From: Ligula intestinalis
Taxonomy: Eukaryota > Platyhelminthes > Cestoda > Diphyllobothriidea > Diphyllobothriidae
Reading direction: 5' to 3'
Length of the DNA: 64,000 nt
NCBI GenBank assembly: GCA_036362985.1
Contig: JAYGXS010000004.1
Location: 37,051,305-37,115,304 of the forward strand
The notes under the pieces: model-generated
Told to the model about the DNA's origin: nothing
Seen by the model: only the letters and a program-made list of their open reading frames with translations
Database searches by the model: none
Translations under genes and position numbers: made by a program
Part shown: positions 44,530 through 54,889 of the stretch, piece after piece
How the letters are laid out: each line of letters begins with the position of its first letter
Position numbering within the stretch: position 1 is the stretch's first letter

Positions 44530-46600
44530 GGACAATAACGTGTTGCCAAAGAGTGTGAGATACAAACCCCCGCTTAACACGGAGGCGGCGAGACTCTTGA
44601 TGTTTAAACACGATAAAAGAATGACCCGTTTATTCATTCAAGATTGCCACGCAAGGCTACGCAAATACCGCCAGATAACTGACCAAGAAAAGACCAAATG
44701 CTGTAAGTTGATGGGCGAAGACAGTACAAAACTGCTTCAGCAGAGAGTGCTTGAACGAATCCGTGACAAACAAGCAATTCATGAAGCGACACTGGAGAAG
44801 AAATTCCGCAGACTGCAAAAGCCAACGTCTTCTAGAAACGACATGCTGGTACACAACCTGTCTTCGAAAGAACAGACGAAGGAACAAATGCAGGTTCTAC
44901 TACACGAAGCCTCATTCAACACACCTGATGCTAAAACTGCCAAATTGATTGCAGCTCTGGAATCGGTCATAAATAAGACAGACGCAACGGAGGAGACGAA
45001 GGATCTTATCCGACACCAGGTATCGTCCTTCCTGATGGCTCATCAACTGCGAGGAGCGCTCCCAAAGGTGGAACGCCTGGCATTAAGAGCACTCAAGGCT
45101 GACGGAGACATCGTCATCATGACAGTCGACAGGGGACGTTCTACGGTCATACTGGACAGGACTGAGTACCTTCAGAAGGCAAAAAACTTACTGGAGGATC
45201 GTAAGTTTTATGCTCCTTGTGAAACGACTCCCATCAAAAGGCTGACGCGCGAAATCAATTAGACCTTGTTTGCACTAGAGAACTCAGGTGCAATAACGCT
45301 GTCCGACCGAAAAATAGCGAGGGCACAAGAAACGGCCTTGGCTCACTTCTATGGCCTACCCAAAGTGCACAAGGAGGGCGCTCCTCTCCGGCCATCGTAC
45401 GGACTGGCTAAATGGCTGTTTCGGCGTCTCAAATTCCTGACCTCTGATGCAGAGACCACAGATGACTCATCAACACAATTCTTGGAGAAGCCTAAAGGGG
45501 TAAGTCTCCTGCCAAGTGATATCATGGTTTCCTTCGATGTCACGTCCCTTTTTACTTCTATCCCTCAGGATCTGGCAGTCGAGACTGTGGACCTACTCCT
45601 ACGAAGCAAATACGATGAAACGGAGAATCGCCTTGGACGTGCCTAAATCCTCTAGCTCCTCAAGTTCTGTCTGAGGGCGTACGCCACGTTTGACGGAACA
45701 ACCTACGAGCAGGTGAAGGGGACACCAGTAGGTTCTCCGATTTCGGGACTCATAGCCGAGGTGCTCCTACAATGGCTCAAGTCGCTGGTCTTCCAACACC
45801 ACCAACCAAAATTCTGGAGGTGATATGTGGATGACACCTTTGTCATCATCGAACGGGATCAGGTGCTCACGTTCAAGGAACCCATCAACAGCGTCTTCCC
45901 AGACATCCAATTTACGATGATGGAGGAAGAGTACAACCAGCTGGCCTTCCTTGATGTCCGTGTCTGTCGCAAAGATTGTGGTGGCCTAAAGACTAAAGTA
46001 TTCAGGAAAGCGACAAACACGATGCAAGTACTGAATAACAACAGCAAGCATCCAATCAGCTACAAACGCCATTGCGTAAGGACGCTCTATCGGCGGGTTG
46101 AGACGCACTGCAGTGAACCAGACGATAAAGATTCTGAGGTGCAATACCTTCGACGGTTATTCAGAGAGAATGAATACCCACGCAACTTCGTCATCCGGTG
46201 CTTGCGCAAACGAGATGGCCAACAAAGCAACATAGACCCTAATATTTGTCGGCCAACAAAGCAACATAGACCCTAATATTTGTCGAGCGATCCCCTACGT
46301 CAAAAACGTATCGGAGGCTGTTGGCCACCTTCTCGCACCACTTGGAATTGGAGTCGCACACAGGCCAGAAGCAACTATAAGACATCAGATCATGAAACTA
46401 AAAGACCACCTGCCATGGTGAGAAACATCGGGAGTTGTCTACAGGATCTGGGGCAGTTGCGGGCAAAGCAACTACGTCGGAGAATGTGGCAGGCTTCTCA
46501 AGACGTGAATTGCCGAATGCGCGGCAGCAGTGAGGTGAAATAATGCCAATTCTCAAGTTGTGGCTCATTCGACGAGACCCGGCCAAGATATTTCCGTCGT
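44530..46600 (+). pseudogene. PLE family A copy (N-terminus, RT, endonuclease)
   Basis: 44,540-45,262 (240 codons): N-terminal region with LFIQDCHARLRKYRQITDQ, LLQQRVLERIRDKQ and DRGRSTVILDRTEYLQKAK. 45,266-45,646: RT start HFYGLPKVHKEGAPLRPSY, then an apparent small deletion, and SFDVTSLFTSIPQDLA (motif A). Then GTPVGSPISGLIAEVLLQ (motif B) and YVDDTFVII (catalytic, intact, 45,824-45,835) directly after an in-frame TGA. 45,940-46,216: FLDVRVCRK and related. 46,217-46,284: a 34-bp perfect tandem duplication that shifts the frame. 46,430-46,600: GSCGQSNYVGECGRLLKT, the GIY-YIG nuclease, with stops. It stops short of its C-terminus, where LINE sequence starts. Best RT of family A in the window, yet non-functional. 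Confidence 0.8.
46217..46284 (+). repeat. 34-bp perfect tandem duplication
   Basis: GGCCAACAAAGC... at 46,217-46,250 repeated at 46,251-46,284 without change; not a multiple of three, so it breaks the PLE frame. No divergence implies a recent event. Confidence 0.9.
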
Positions 46601-46609
46601 CAGGAAGAT

Positions 46610-46806
46610 CTGCCTGTATCAAAAATTCGTCTGGTCAGTCCTCTTATGCGATTGTGAACGTTGGGCTTAACGTGTCAAAGACATACGAAAGCTGGAGGTG
46701 TTTGAGCAACGCTGCTTGAGGACCAACGTTCAACCAAATAAGATTGACTTGGCTTCGAATGAAACAGTTCGTACTCGCTGCAAGAACATTTTGACGATAC
46801 CTCAGG
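46610..46806 (+). pseudogene. LINE C-terminal tail
   Basis: One frame with a single internal stop: LLCDCERWA, stop, RVKDIRKLEVFEQRCLRTN, then NETVRTRCKNILTIPQVIQDK and TGA. This is the LINE tail LLYGCE.W..R..D.RKL.VF..RCLR. It overlaps in content with the LINE remnant on the other side of the PLE. Confidence 0.65.
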
Positions 46807-47009
46807 TCATCCAAGATAAATGAGGTAATTTGGGTACGTTTTTGTCGTCTGCCTCAGTGCTGCCGGTGTTTAGTGGGTGCCGCTGCCCATCCGGAGAATA
46901 CGAGGACGGCGACTCAAAACCTGATCTAACACAGCTTTTCGTGAGGCACTGAGGTTAGTAATGGACTTCTGGGATAAGATCATAGTGATTCAACTCCATG
47001 TGCAAAGTT

Positions 47010-47340
47010 TAACCTCTTGCGACTGCTCGCACGCACGCATTCTGGTCCCAGTCCGGTCTGGCCAATTTCCTTCAAGCTGAATCATACAGGACCTGACTAT
47101 GACAACTACCACGCTCCCACACTCCAGATACCGGCCCCTTCGCGGGTGGATGTGAAGTCGTCCGACTGTCAACTTCCTCCGATCTATTCTCCACCATCTC
47201 TATGCATAATAAGCTATTCCTCCTATTTGACGTCTTGCTTCTTCTCTTCTCCTACAAAACCAGACCTGAAGACCGCAGTGACAAGGATTTTCCCTTTTAA
47301 TTTAAGTCCCAGCGATAAGATATCCGTCACTAGAGGAAAA
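47010..47340 (+). repeat. Dispersed repeat R3, copy 1
   Basis: Shares CCTCTTGCGACTGCT or CCTCTCGTGACTGCT, CGCTCCCACA, ATACCAGCCCC or ATACCGGCCCC, CTATTCTCCAC, GACCTGAAGA and CGCAGTG in order with 52,395-52,745 and, for the first part, 51,915-52,030. No coding motif. Confidence 0.55.
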
Positions 47341-47950
47341 AATTACTGACCTACCGAGACCTGTGACCGCGGATCGTCGCTTGTGGGAAAGTACAATCGA
47401 TTTCATAATCGAGTTCGACTAGATCAAGCGTGGTCACATTTGTACCACGTTTAAATAAGTACGCGTAGCGCTTTTACATCAGAATTTTACAGTACTTCAA
47501 ACTACTTGAAAAACGATCTGACACTTGCAATCCATACACGCATCCGGCAGCCCAAAACCATGTTAAAAAATAGGTATAATCCTTTCATCGCCTCTGTCTT
47601 CTTCAATGGGCAGAAACAAATTATACTGAAGCATTTTAAAAGCAACTTTTTAAATGCTCTTACAAGATACTATGATTGATGGACGCTGAAATAGTTTGGA
47701 AAAAAATTAAAATACTTACCGAAACTTATCGTTGTTCGAGGGAAACCGGATCCTGCCCGAAAATCCAAAATCTTTAAATCTGTGTAAAAAATTCCTTTGA
47801 ATATAACCGTTGGTAAAGACATGATTTGCTATAAAATCAGTGCAAGAAAGACTATTTTTTATCATTTCTATAAAATTCATTTAAAATTGTGAATGTATCA
47901 AAACGCTATGGAAAAAATGCACAGTTTTAAGCATTCCTTTTTTCAGAACA
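47341..47950. other. No recognisable feature
   Basis: AT-rich non-coding DNA before the PLE 3' end. Confidence 0.4.
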
Positions 47951-47954
47951 CAAT

Positions 47955-47996
47955 TTTGGCAAGCTGACGCTTTCAGTAAATTCTCATCAGGTCATG
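47955..47996 (-). ncRNA. PLE family B hammerhead-like motif (N9)
   Basis: Minus strand: TGAC, CTGATGA (perfect), 9 nt GAATTTACT, GAA, stem III AGC-GTCA-GCT, T, GCCA. Stem I keeps three of the first four pairs. Stem II is very short or absent. About 90 bp past the PLE stop, same strand. Confidence 0.5.
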
Positions 47997-48059
47997 CAGT
48001 TACAAGGGAGCTTTAAATTTTAAAATCGATAAATTGTCTTTCCTCACACGCGGGAGCCA

Positions 48060-50430
48060 ATCAGAGCGCGGAACTGTGCAGACAATTAGGTAATTATTTG
48101 CCATGCTAAGTTGGGGGCTTGCATGAGGTTCTTTTGTGCACACAAAACCGGTTTCCTCAACCGGATTGCTGTTGCTTCTGCTGTTGCTAGCAGACGTTGG
48201 CCCAGGGACTTTGGGTAATTTGGTGAGACCTTGTAAATTAACTTAAAGGTTTCGCTTGGGTCCACACGATGTCCGATGTCAACCACGTGTGCGAGGATAG
48301 AACTGTTTATGCTTTTGGTCTCGCCTTAGGCTAGCCATGTCGGATGGTGTTCCTGTATTCTTTTAGATAAGCGCCTACTTGTGCAACCGATATAATCAGC
48401 TCCTTAGGAGCAAGTTAATGAGTAGATATGCATAAAATTGGTCTGAGCTGGCAGTTTATCCTTACCCTCACCGTGCAGTACCAGGTTGGTTGAAAATAAC
48501 ACCCAAATTTTCGCTGCTGGGAAGGTTTGTGCTACGGCTTGGTTGAGGCGTCTGCTTAAGAGTTCGCTTGCTGCATTCCTTTGAAAGGGGACTTTGAGGA
48601 ATAGCGTCTTCTTTTCCACCATGGGTGTGGTGGGCTTTGCTCCTTTCTCCATCAAATTCTTTATGATGTATCTGTCCAGATATCCGTTCTCTCGAAGCAG
48701 GTCCTGGAGTTTCTGGAGCCCCATTTCAATAGTGCCAACTGAGCAGATTTTTCTGGCTCTTTACGTTAAGCAGCGGACTAAGTTACGCTTCTGTTGGATA
48801 GGTACAAAACTGTTGAAGTTTTTATACTTTCCGGACTAGGTTTTCTTTCGGTTAACGCACCTTTGGATGCTATTGTCAGCTCTCCGACTTAGGAGGACAT
48901 CCAAGAAAGGAATCGAACCTGCCGTCTCCACCTCCAAGGTGAACATAATGGAGGGGTGTGCTTGATTAACAGTATGTAGAAGCGCAGTTACATCAGTATC
49001 TGCTGGGGCGATGGCAAAGATGTCATCGATATATCGGTCAAAGTGTTTTGACTCATGGATCTGCTTGCTGAGTTAAACATTTTCCAGCTTCCCCATGAAG
49101 ATGTAAGCCAAGAGAGGCCCGAAAGGTGAGCCCATAGTGAGGCCATCTATTTGTCTGTACAGCTGGTTGTCAAAAAGGAATTGCACATTTAATGTGCATT
49201 TGAGTAATGGTTCCCTTAATACATCAGATGGTATTCCTACTTCTATTTGATTTACCACTACGAAGTCGCAGATATAGTCTACTGTTTCTGTTACTGGGAC
49301 GTTTGTAAACCGTGATGAGATGGCTAAGGAGATCATCCTCATGCCGTTTAAGTTCATGTCTTTGATGCCATCGATAAATTGGAACGTATCTTGATAGCGA
49401 TGTGGTGCCAGCTGTTGCTGTATGGGCCTGAGTTTCTCTGCCAACCACTTTGCTATTGCATGATACGGCGAGTTTCGAATGTCTAAAATCGGGCGAACTG
49501 GCAGGCCATTCTTGTGGATCTTAGGTCGACCATAGAAATGGGGAATGTGCGTGCCTATTGGTCGCAAATGTTCGAGGTCACGGTCACTTATAAATCCTGC
49601 CTTGTGTAGTCTTCTTAAGCAGCCGGTCAAATGTACCTCTTCTTCATCCGTAAAATCTTTTTCTTTGTCTAACTTCTTACATTTTATCGTATCTGATAGT
49701 ATGGTCTGCATCTTGGTAACGTAGTCCGATCTCTTCATTAGAACGACGTCTGTTTCTTTGTCTGGTTTGGTAACCAATATCTCCTTGTTTGCTCTCAGGT
49801 GTTTTAACTTGTCTATGCGTGCTTTTGTCAGTATTCCGCGATTTGTTAGTCTCCGGTTCAAGTACTGGTAACTAAAATTCACCAGTGTTGATTTGAAGTG
49901 CTGAACACTATCAGCAGAGATCAGCTTGAGGTCATAAGCTTGATTGTAGAGATGCTCAAACTGGGTTTCTGGCTCTTACTGAATAACCTTTCGCCTAGGT
50001 AAACAGAATTTTGGACCCATTGATGATGTTTCGATTGGAGTTGTATCAAGTGTTAGAGAGGAGTAGTTGCGGAAGTAGCGCTTCGGATTTTTGTGGAATC
50101 TTGACTGTGGTTTGATTCCTTGTACCTTTTAAAGGAGGGACGATCTCTTGGCATCCCCAGGTTTTATTCCTATAATATACGAGAAGTTTCTGAATTCCTG
50201 TTTTTCTTCCCCGGTCAAAGTGTCTAGAATGGCAGCGCATTGACATGCGTGACGATCCAGTTCATCAAGCTTCACTCGAGTGCTTTCCATTTGATTTTTG
50301 GCGAATCTTCTTAAAGTTTTTGTGGTGATTCCTGCATGGTTCCGTCGCAAAGCTTTCCAATATTCCTTTGGATATTCATTTCTCTCTATGCAGTCTCCAA
50401 TAAAGTTGACCAGTACTTTCGTTTCTGCAA
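48060..50430 (-). pseudogene. Nearly full-length PLE family B, one frame with stops
   Basis: A single minus-strand reading frame of about 780 codons from 50,427 to 48,086 with seven premature stops (50129, 49976, 49073, 48836, 48761, 48404, 48326) and no frameshift. Order: ETKVLVNFIGDCIERNEYP; MGPKFCLPRR; ILVTKPDKETDVVLM; FYGRPKIHKNGLPVRPI and NSPYHAIAKWLAEKL (RT start); MRMISLAISSRFTNVP (motif A, Asp replaced by Ala); LYRQIDGLTMGSPFGPLLA (motif B); RYIDDIFAI (catalytic, intact, 49,022-49,033); SIPFLDVLL; EKKTLFLKVPFQ; HIYSLTCS-stop-GADYIGCTSRRLSKRI (GIY-YIG); SLGQRLLATAEAT. PLE proteins copy their RNA at endonuclease nicks or telomeres. Six stops are TAA, one TAG. Confidence 0.85.
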
Positions 50431-51910
50431 GTTAAATGTTGAATCTTAGGTACCCATTGAGTGCCTTTAACACCGTGGACTGTTTCAAAGTTGCAAAAAT
50501 TCCCATTAAGTAATTCCAATTGAGGTGTTTTAGGAGACCGAAACGAGGTTCCTTCATAAGCCGGCATCCTATCATGTCTAAAATATCTTGTGATTAATTT
50601 CCAGGATAATCAATACTGTGAATTCCTTTAAGTAACCATTCTTAATCTTAAACACATTTAAGCATTTTGCATAACAGAGCACGAGATTGGTCGTTCACTG
50701 TGCATGTACGTTCACATTGTTATTCTTTTTTTTGTCGAAAACATAGAAAATCGTTCATTCTGTAGTGATTTCAACGAACTCAAGTCGAAGCTTAATTTAT
50801 TGGCTTGAAATTCTCATCCTTTTGGGACTGCTGTGATCGACTGTTTGGATAAAAATGACATTCTTCTTCACGCACTGTTTCATGTGTTCTTGATTTTTGC
50901 AAGACTCGTGGCGGATTGGACGCCATACTTGATGTGCGCCGAAATGCTCAGTCCATGCCTGCCGCATACATGCTGGTCCTACACTTGTTTCAATCAGACT
51001 TCATCAAACCTCAAATATGAAATGTGTAGATATTCGCGTATTTTATGTCCACGTTGATTACAAGGCTAGTAGCTCGTGTAGCAGGACTGATTAACGATTT
51101 ATGTATAACAAAGCGAGTGCCAGGACTCGTGTGGCTCCAGCAGCGAACCGGCCGGGAACCGGCTGGGAACGGGAGGTGGACAGGAGGACAACGCGGGTGG
51201 CTTCCGCAGGTGATCGGACAAGAGTGTACAAGGGAGCTTGCCACGCGCGAGTATGCAAGGCTTGATAGACAAAGGCAATATAAGTCAGCGGCAATGGGGA
51301 TGATCGTGGACCACCACAGTGGGACAGCCAGCATCATCGCCAACCCGAAGCATGTGAATGAGAACTTGAACAGAGATACGGACCTCACGGTTGCGCCGAA
51401 CATGCTGCGCGTGCGGCGGTCCGGAAACTATACTGCAGATAGGCTATTGCTGATATTCGCTGGAAACTATACTGAACTATGCTTACCTGTCTATATTTTG
51501 AAGCCATCGACTGGAAGGTATGAGAAAAAATGGTATCGCGCCTAAACATTCACAATGGACTATTCATCAGATGACTTTATACGCAATAAGTTATCTGTGG
51601 AGCGTTTGATTTGTCCCTAGTATGGACACCGATTCGATTCACTTACTCAGATAGGCTTTTGTTTTTACTTAGTAAATTTACACTTACGACTTTCCGGCCT
51701 CAGTTGTATTTTACAGTAGGTATCTCCTGAAACTCCAAACCAACTTCTAAATCGTCCTTTAGACAATAAAGGTGTACTTGGGTGTGGCCCATTACTAAGT
51801 TATTTGTCCTCTCGCCAATTGGCATTTGATTAGTTTTAGATCCGCAGTCTTTGGAGCTTTTGTTGACTAAGGTTCATTAATATCCATTAAATGAGTAACT
51901 CGATTAAAGG
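50431..51910. other. No recognisable gene
   Basis: A minus frame at 50376-50567 is upstream PLE sequence of uncertain limit. A 166-codon plus frame (51045-51545) has no known motif; a GGAAACTATACTG word occurs twice in it. Not called as a gene. Confidence 0.35.
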
Positions 51911-51914
51911 AGTT

Positions 51915-52250
51915 GTACAGTGACCCCAGTCCGTGTGCAGCGCTCAACCTCTCGTGGTTGTTATCCAGTGTGCAAGCACCAGTGCCTGCCTGCCCCAATC
52001 GGCTCTGGTCAATCACCGACCATTCTCAGTCCATCCAGCCCAGGCCATGGTTCTTTCCTAATCCGGCAAAGCAGTCCCTCTATGGGTGCCAGATCCCAGA
52101 CTTCCTTCCCAACATCCTATCTCCGATTGTCGACGGTATCTTTCCTAATTCAACTCATCCAATACTCATACGGCATACCAAGTTGCCGTCGACCTGAAAC
52201 CCAACCATCGGCTTTCGACAGCTATCCCTTCATCCTGGCTCAATAATATC
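51915..52250 (+). repeat. Dispersed repeat R3, copy 2
   Basis: GTGACCCCAGTCCGTG, CTCAACCTCTCGTG, GTGCAAGCACCAGTGCCTG match 52,398-52,470. The remainder diverges. Confidence 0.5.
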
Positions 52251-52291
52251 GGCCACAGCCGCCCACGCGGTTCACAACACTTCCGTTCGTA

Positions 52292-52354
52292 CTAAATTTA
52301 ATTATTATTTAATTTATTTATTGAATTTATTATTATTATTTATTTAATTATTCT
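52292..52354. repeat. AT-only low-complexity tract
   Basis: About 60 bp of ATT/TTTA words, between the two R3 copies. Confidence 0.8.
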
Positions 52355-52394
52355 TCATTTGTTCGTGAATTCCGGTTTGCGAAGAAAGCAGTTA

Positions 52395-52745
52395 TAGTGA
52401 CCCCACTCTGCGTACGCACTCAACCTCTCGTGACTGCTATAAAGTGCGCAAGCATCAGTGCCTGCCTACCATAATCCCATTTGGCCAATAATCTCCCTAT
52501 GGCTGACTAACACATGACCACTCTGTAGCCACTGTGACGACTTCCGCGCTCCCACAATTCGGATACCAGCCCCCCACGAATGGTTGGACATTCACCTGAA
52601 AGTCAAGTTCATCCAACCTATTCTCCACTGCCTCCGTACAGAATACACTGTGCGTTCTACTTAACATCTTTACCTTTTCACTTCACGGACCCGGACCTGA
52701 AGATCGCAGTGGCAATGTTTTTTCCCTATATACTTAGGCTTCTCC
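52395..52745 (+). repeat. Dispersed repeat R3, copy 3
   Basis: Longest match to copy 1 at 47.0 kb, from the GTGACCCCACTC start to GATCGCAGTGGCAA. Confidence 0.55.
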
Positions 52746-53345
52746 GATAGTTTATTTGAGTAACTAGCATTGGAGACGTTTGAGGGCGAATCAAACGCTC
52801 ATTTCCAATACGAGTCTGCGAAAGCACACAGAACCGGTATTCATGTGAGCACTTACTGGGATTTTGCAGGTTGAATTACGAAATATTGTTGCCGTCCTAA
52901 CGTAAGAACGAAGGAATTTGAGGTACTAACACTGCCACATATTGTCAAGTTCATCAAGCACAGACCCGACTCCTAAATCATTCGTGGCAGTAGATGTACA
53001 GCTATTCAGACCTGACACATCATACAATACTGAATGCTATGCTTTTCCATTTTTATTCGTCAAAAAGCCAGTAGCCTAGAGTTAGCGGTTCAAGTTGAGC
53101 TCATTTATTATGAGCGTTTTAAAACCTTACTTAGGTGAATATGTTTTTGTGTGAGTGATATTTACCGAAATTATTAAAGGAAACACCCTGGGGATTATCT
53201 GATCCAATTGTAATTTTCCTCGAAAGAGAGAGAACGAACGTGTTTCTGTGTCTGTGTTCTCATGACTGGCCTTCATTTGGTGGTCACAATGCAGTTGCAG
53301 AAAGTTTCATTATGAAATGGTATGAACGCCTTAGTCCAAGGCATG
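52746..53345. other. No recognisable feature
   Basis: Non-coding; nothing seen. Confidence 0.4.
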
Positions 53346-53349
53346 CTAT

Positions 53350-53771
53350 TGTGGGAAACGATATGGTCCAGCCAGATAATAGACGATAGAATGTATCCCA
53401 ACATGTATAAGCTTGTTGAATAGAATAAGGCATGGAAGGCAAAGGTGTCAGTGAGAGTTTAATAAGTTAGGAACAAGCGTAGTATGTAAGCAATAGGAAA
53501 GTGACTTCCAGACGAGTGCAGGCTAGCCATGAATGAGCCGGAGTCCAGAAAGTCTGCAACTGAACAGTGAGTCATCGGCTCTGGAAGTAACTGAGCGAAA
53601 ACATCTCACCCGCATCTTGAGCACTGGTCTCGCCTTGAGAAAGCCAGACAGGAGTGACCTTGAACGGAGGCCTTGACTATGGTGTCTTGCGGACGCGTGG
53701 TGGTCACGCCAGATATGACCTAGTCCACGCAGCGTCCGAGGAAAGCATGACTAAGAAAGGGAGTCGCTACA
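53350..53771. repeat. Left LTR of the small element
   Basis: 422 bp. Lacks a 34-bp segment of the right LTR that lies between two copies of CGCCTTGAGAA, as expected from deletion between short direct repeats; one extra base near the end. Confidence 0.85.
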
Positions 53772-54396
53772 ATACTCCCCATCCCAGGGGAACGGAATTC
53801 AAAAAAATGTTAATGGGAGGAAAATGTGGGTACGTTAAGGGTAGGGTACAAATTGGTAACGGTCCCAAAAATTCGTACCAAATAGGATCAGTGTCAAAAA
53901 TGGAGTATAAATAGTAATATAGGTAAGTTGGGGATATATAAGTGAATAAGAAGGGTTTTTCACATGATGAAAGGATGTTCATCGACCGTGTAATGTCGAC
54001 AATGCATGCCAGTGAATCTGGAGGTTGATAAGAGGAGAGTACAGCTCGTAAACGAAAGCCAGTAAGTCGGTGCTTTGTTGAGAGAAAAGAATGTCCTTGA
54101 ATAATCCCGTCACCATAACCAGTAATTCGGCACGTAGGTATGAGGGAAGGACATCCTGTTAACGTATTCCGGTAAGTCGAAACGTTGGTGGGAGTGAGTG
54201 AGTGTTGGAATTGTTAGCAGGTAAACGGAGTTGAAGGTGCGATGAAGATAATCGGGCCACCTATGAGATAGAGTGTTGAAAACGTCGGAATCGAAAGTGT
54301 AGAGTTAAGTGGAGTGAATTGAACGTCGAAGTCGTTTTTGTAGGTTGGAGAAACGTCGGAGTCGAGTGTTGCATATAGAAGCGTCGGGGTCAACAA

Positions 54397-54851
54397 TGTG
54401 GGATACGATGTGGTCCAGCTAGATAATAGGCGATAGAACGTATCCCAACATGTATAAGCTAGTTGAATGGAATAAGGCGTGGAAGGCCAAGGTGTAAGGG
54501 AGAGTTTAATAAGTTAGGAACAAGCGTAGTATGTAAGCAATAGGAAAGTGACTTCCAGACGAGTGCAGGCTAGCCATGAATGAGCCGGAGTCCAGAGAGT
54601 CTGCAACTGAACAGTGAGTCGTCGGCTCTGGAAGTAACTGAGCGAAAACATCTCACCCGCATCTCGAGCACTGGTCTCGCCTTGAGAATTGATTGGCTAG
54701 TGAGGCAAGACCGCCTTGAGAAAGCCAGACAGGAGTGACCTTGAACGGAGGCCTTGACTATGGTGTCTTGCGGACGCGTGGTGGTCACGCCAGATATGAC
54801 CTAGTCCACGCAGCGTCCGAGAAAAGCATGACTAAGAAAGGGGTCGCTACA
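54397..54851. repeat. Right LTR of the small element
   Basis: 455 bp, near-identical to the left LTR over most of its length, more diverged in the first 100 bp. Confidence 0.85.
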
Positions 54852-54889
54852 CTATGTACGTGAGTACACAGGGACAGAAACTCCATTAA

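Larger units (their letters stand above)
53350..54851. mobile_element. Small non-autonomous LTR element (TRIM/LARD-like)
   Basis: Two direct repeats of 422 and 455 bp, both TGTGGGA...CGCTACA, enclose 625 bp without coding capacity. CTAT flanks both sides (53,346-53,349 and 54,852-54,855), a 4-bp target duplication. The TG...CA ends and CTACA terminus resemble the Gypsy LTRs at 21.5 kb, so that element or a relative could mobilise it. I found no clear primer site; the text after the first LTR is ATACTCCCCATCCCAG. Confidence 0.8.

Noticed and set aside
48086..50427. Recoded stop codons in the PLE frame
   Set aside because: The stops fall at positions where relatives have different residues, so no single reassignment fits.
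51045..51545. 166-codon plus-strand frame, the longest outside the elements
   Set aside because: No domain that I recognise, and overlapping long frames on the other strand point to composition. Could be revisited with transcript data.
53654..53914. 86-codon frame spanning the left LTR of the small element
   Set aside because: It crosses the LTR boundary and has no Gag or Pol features.
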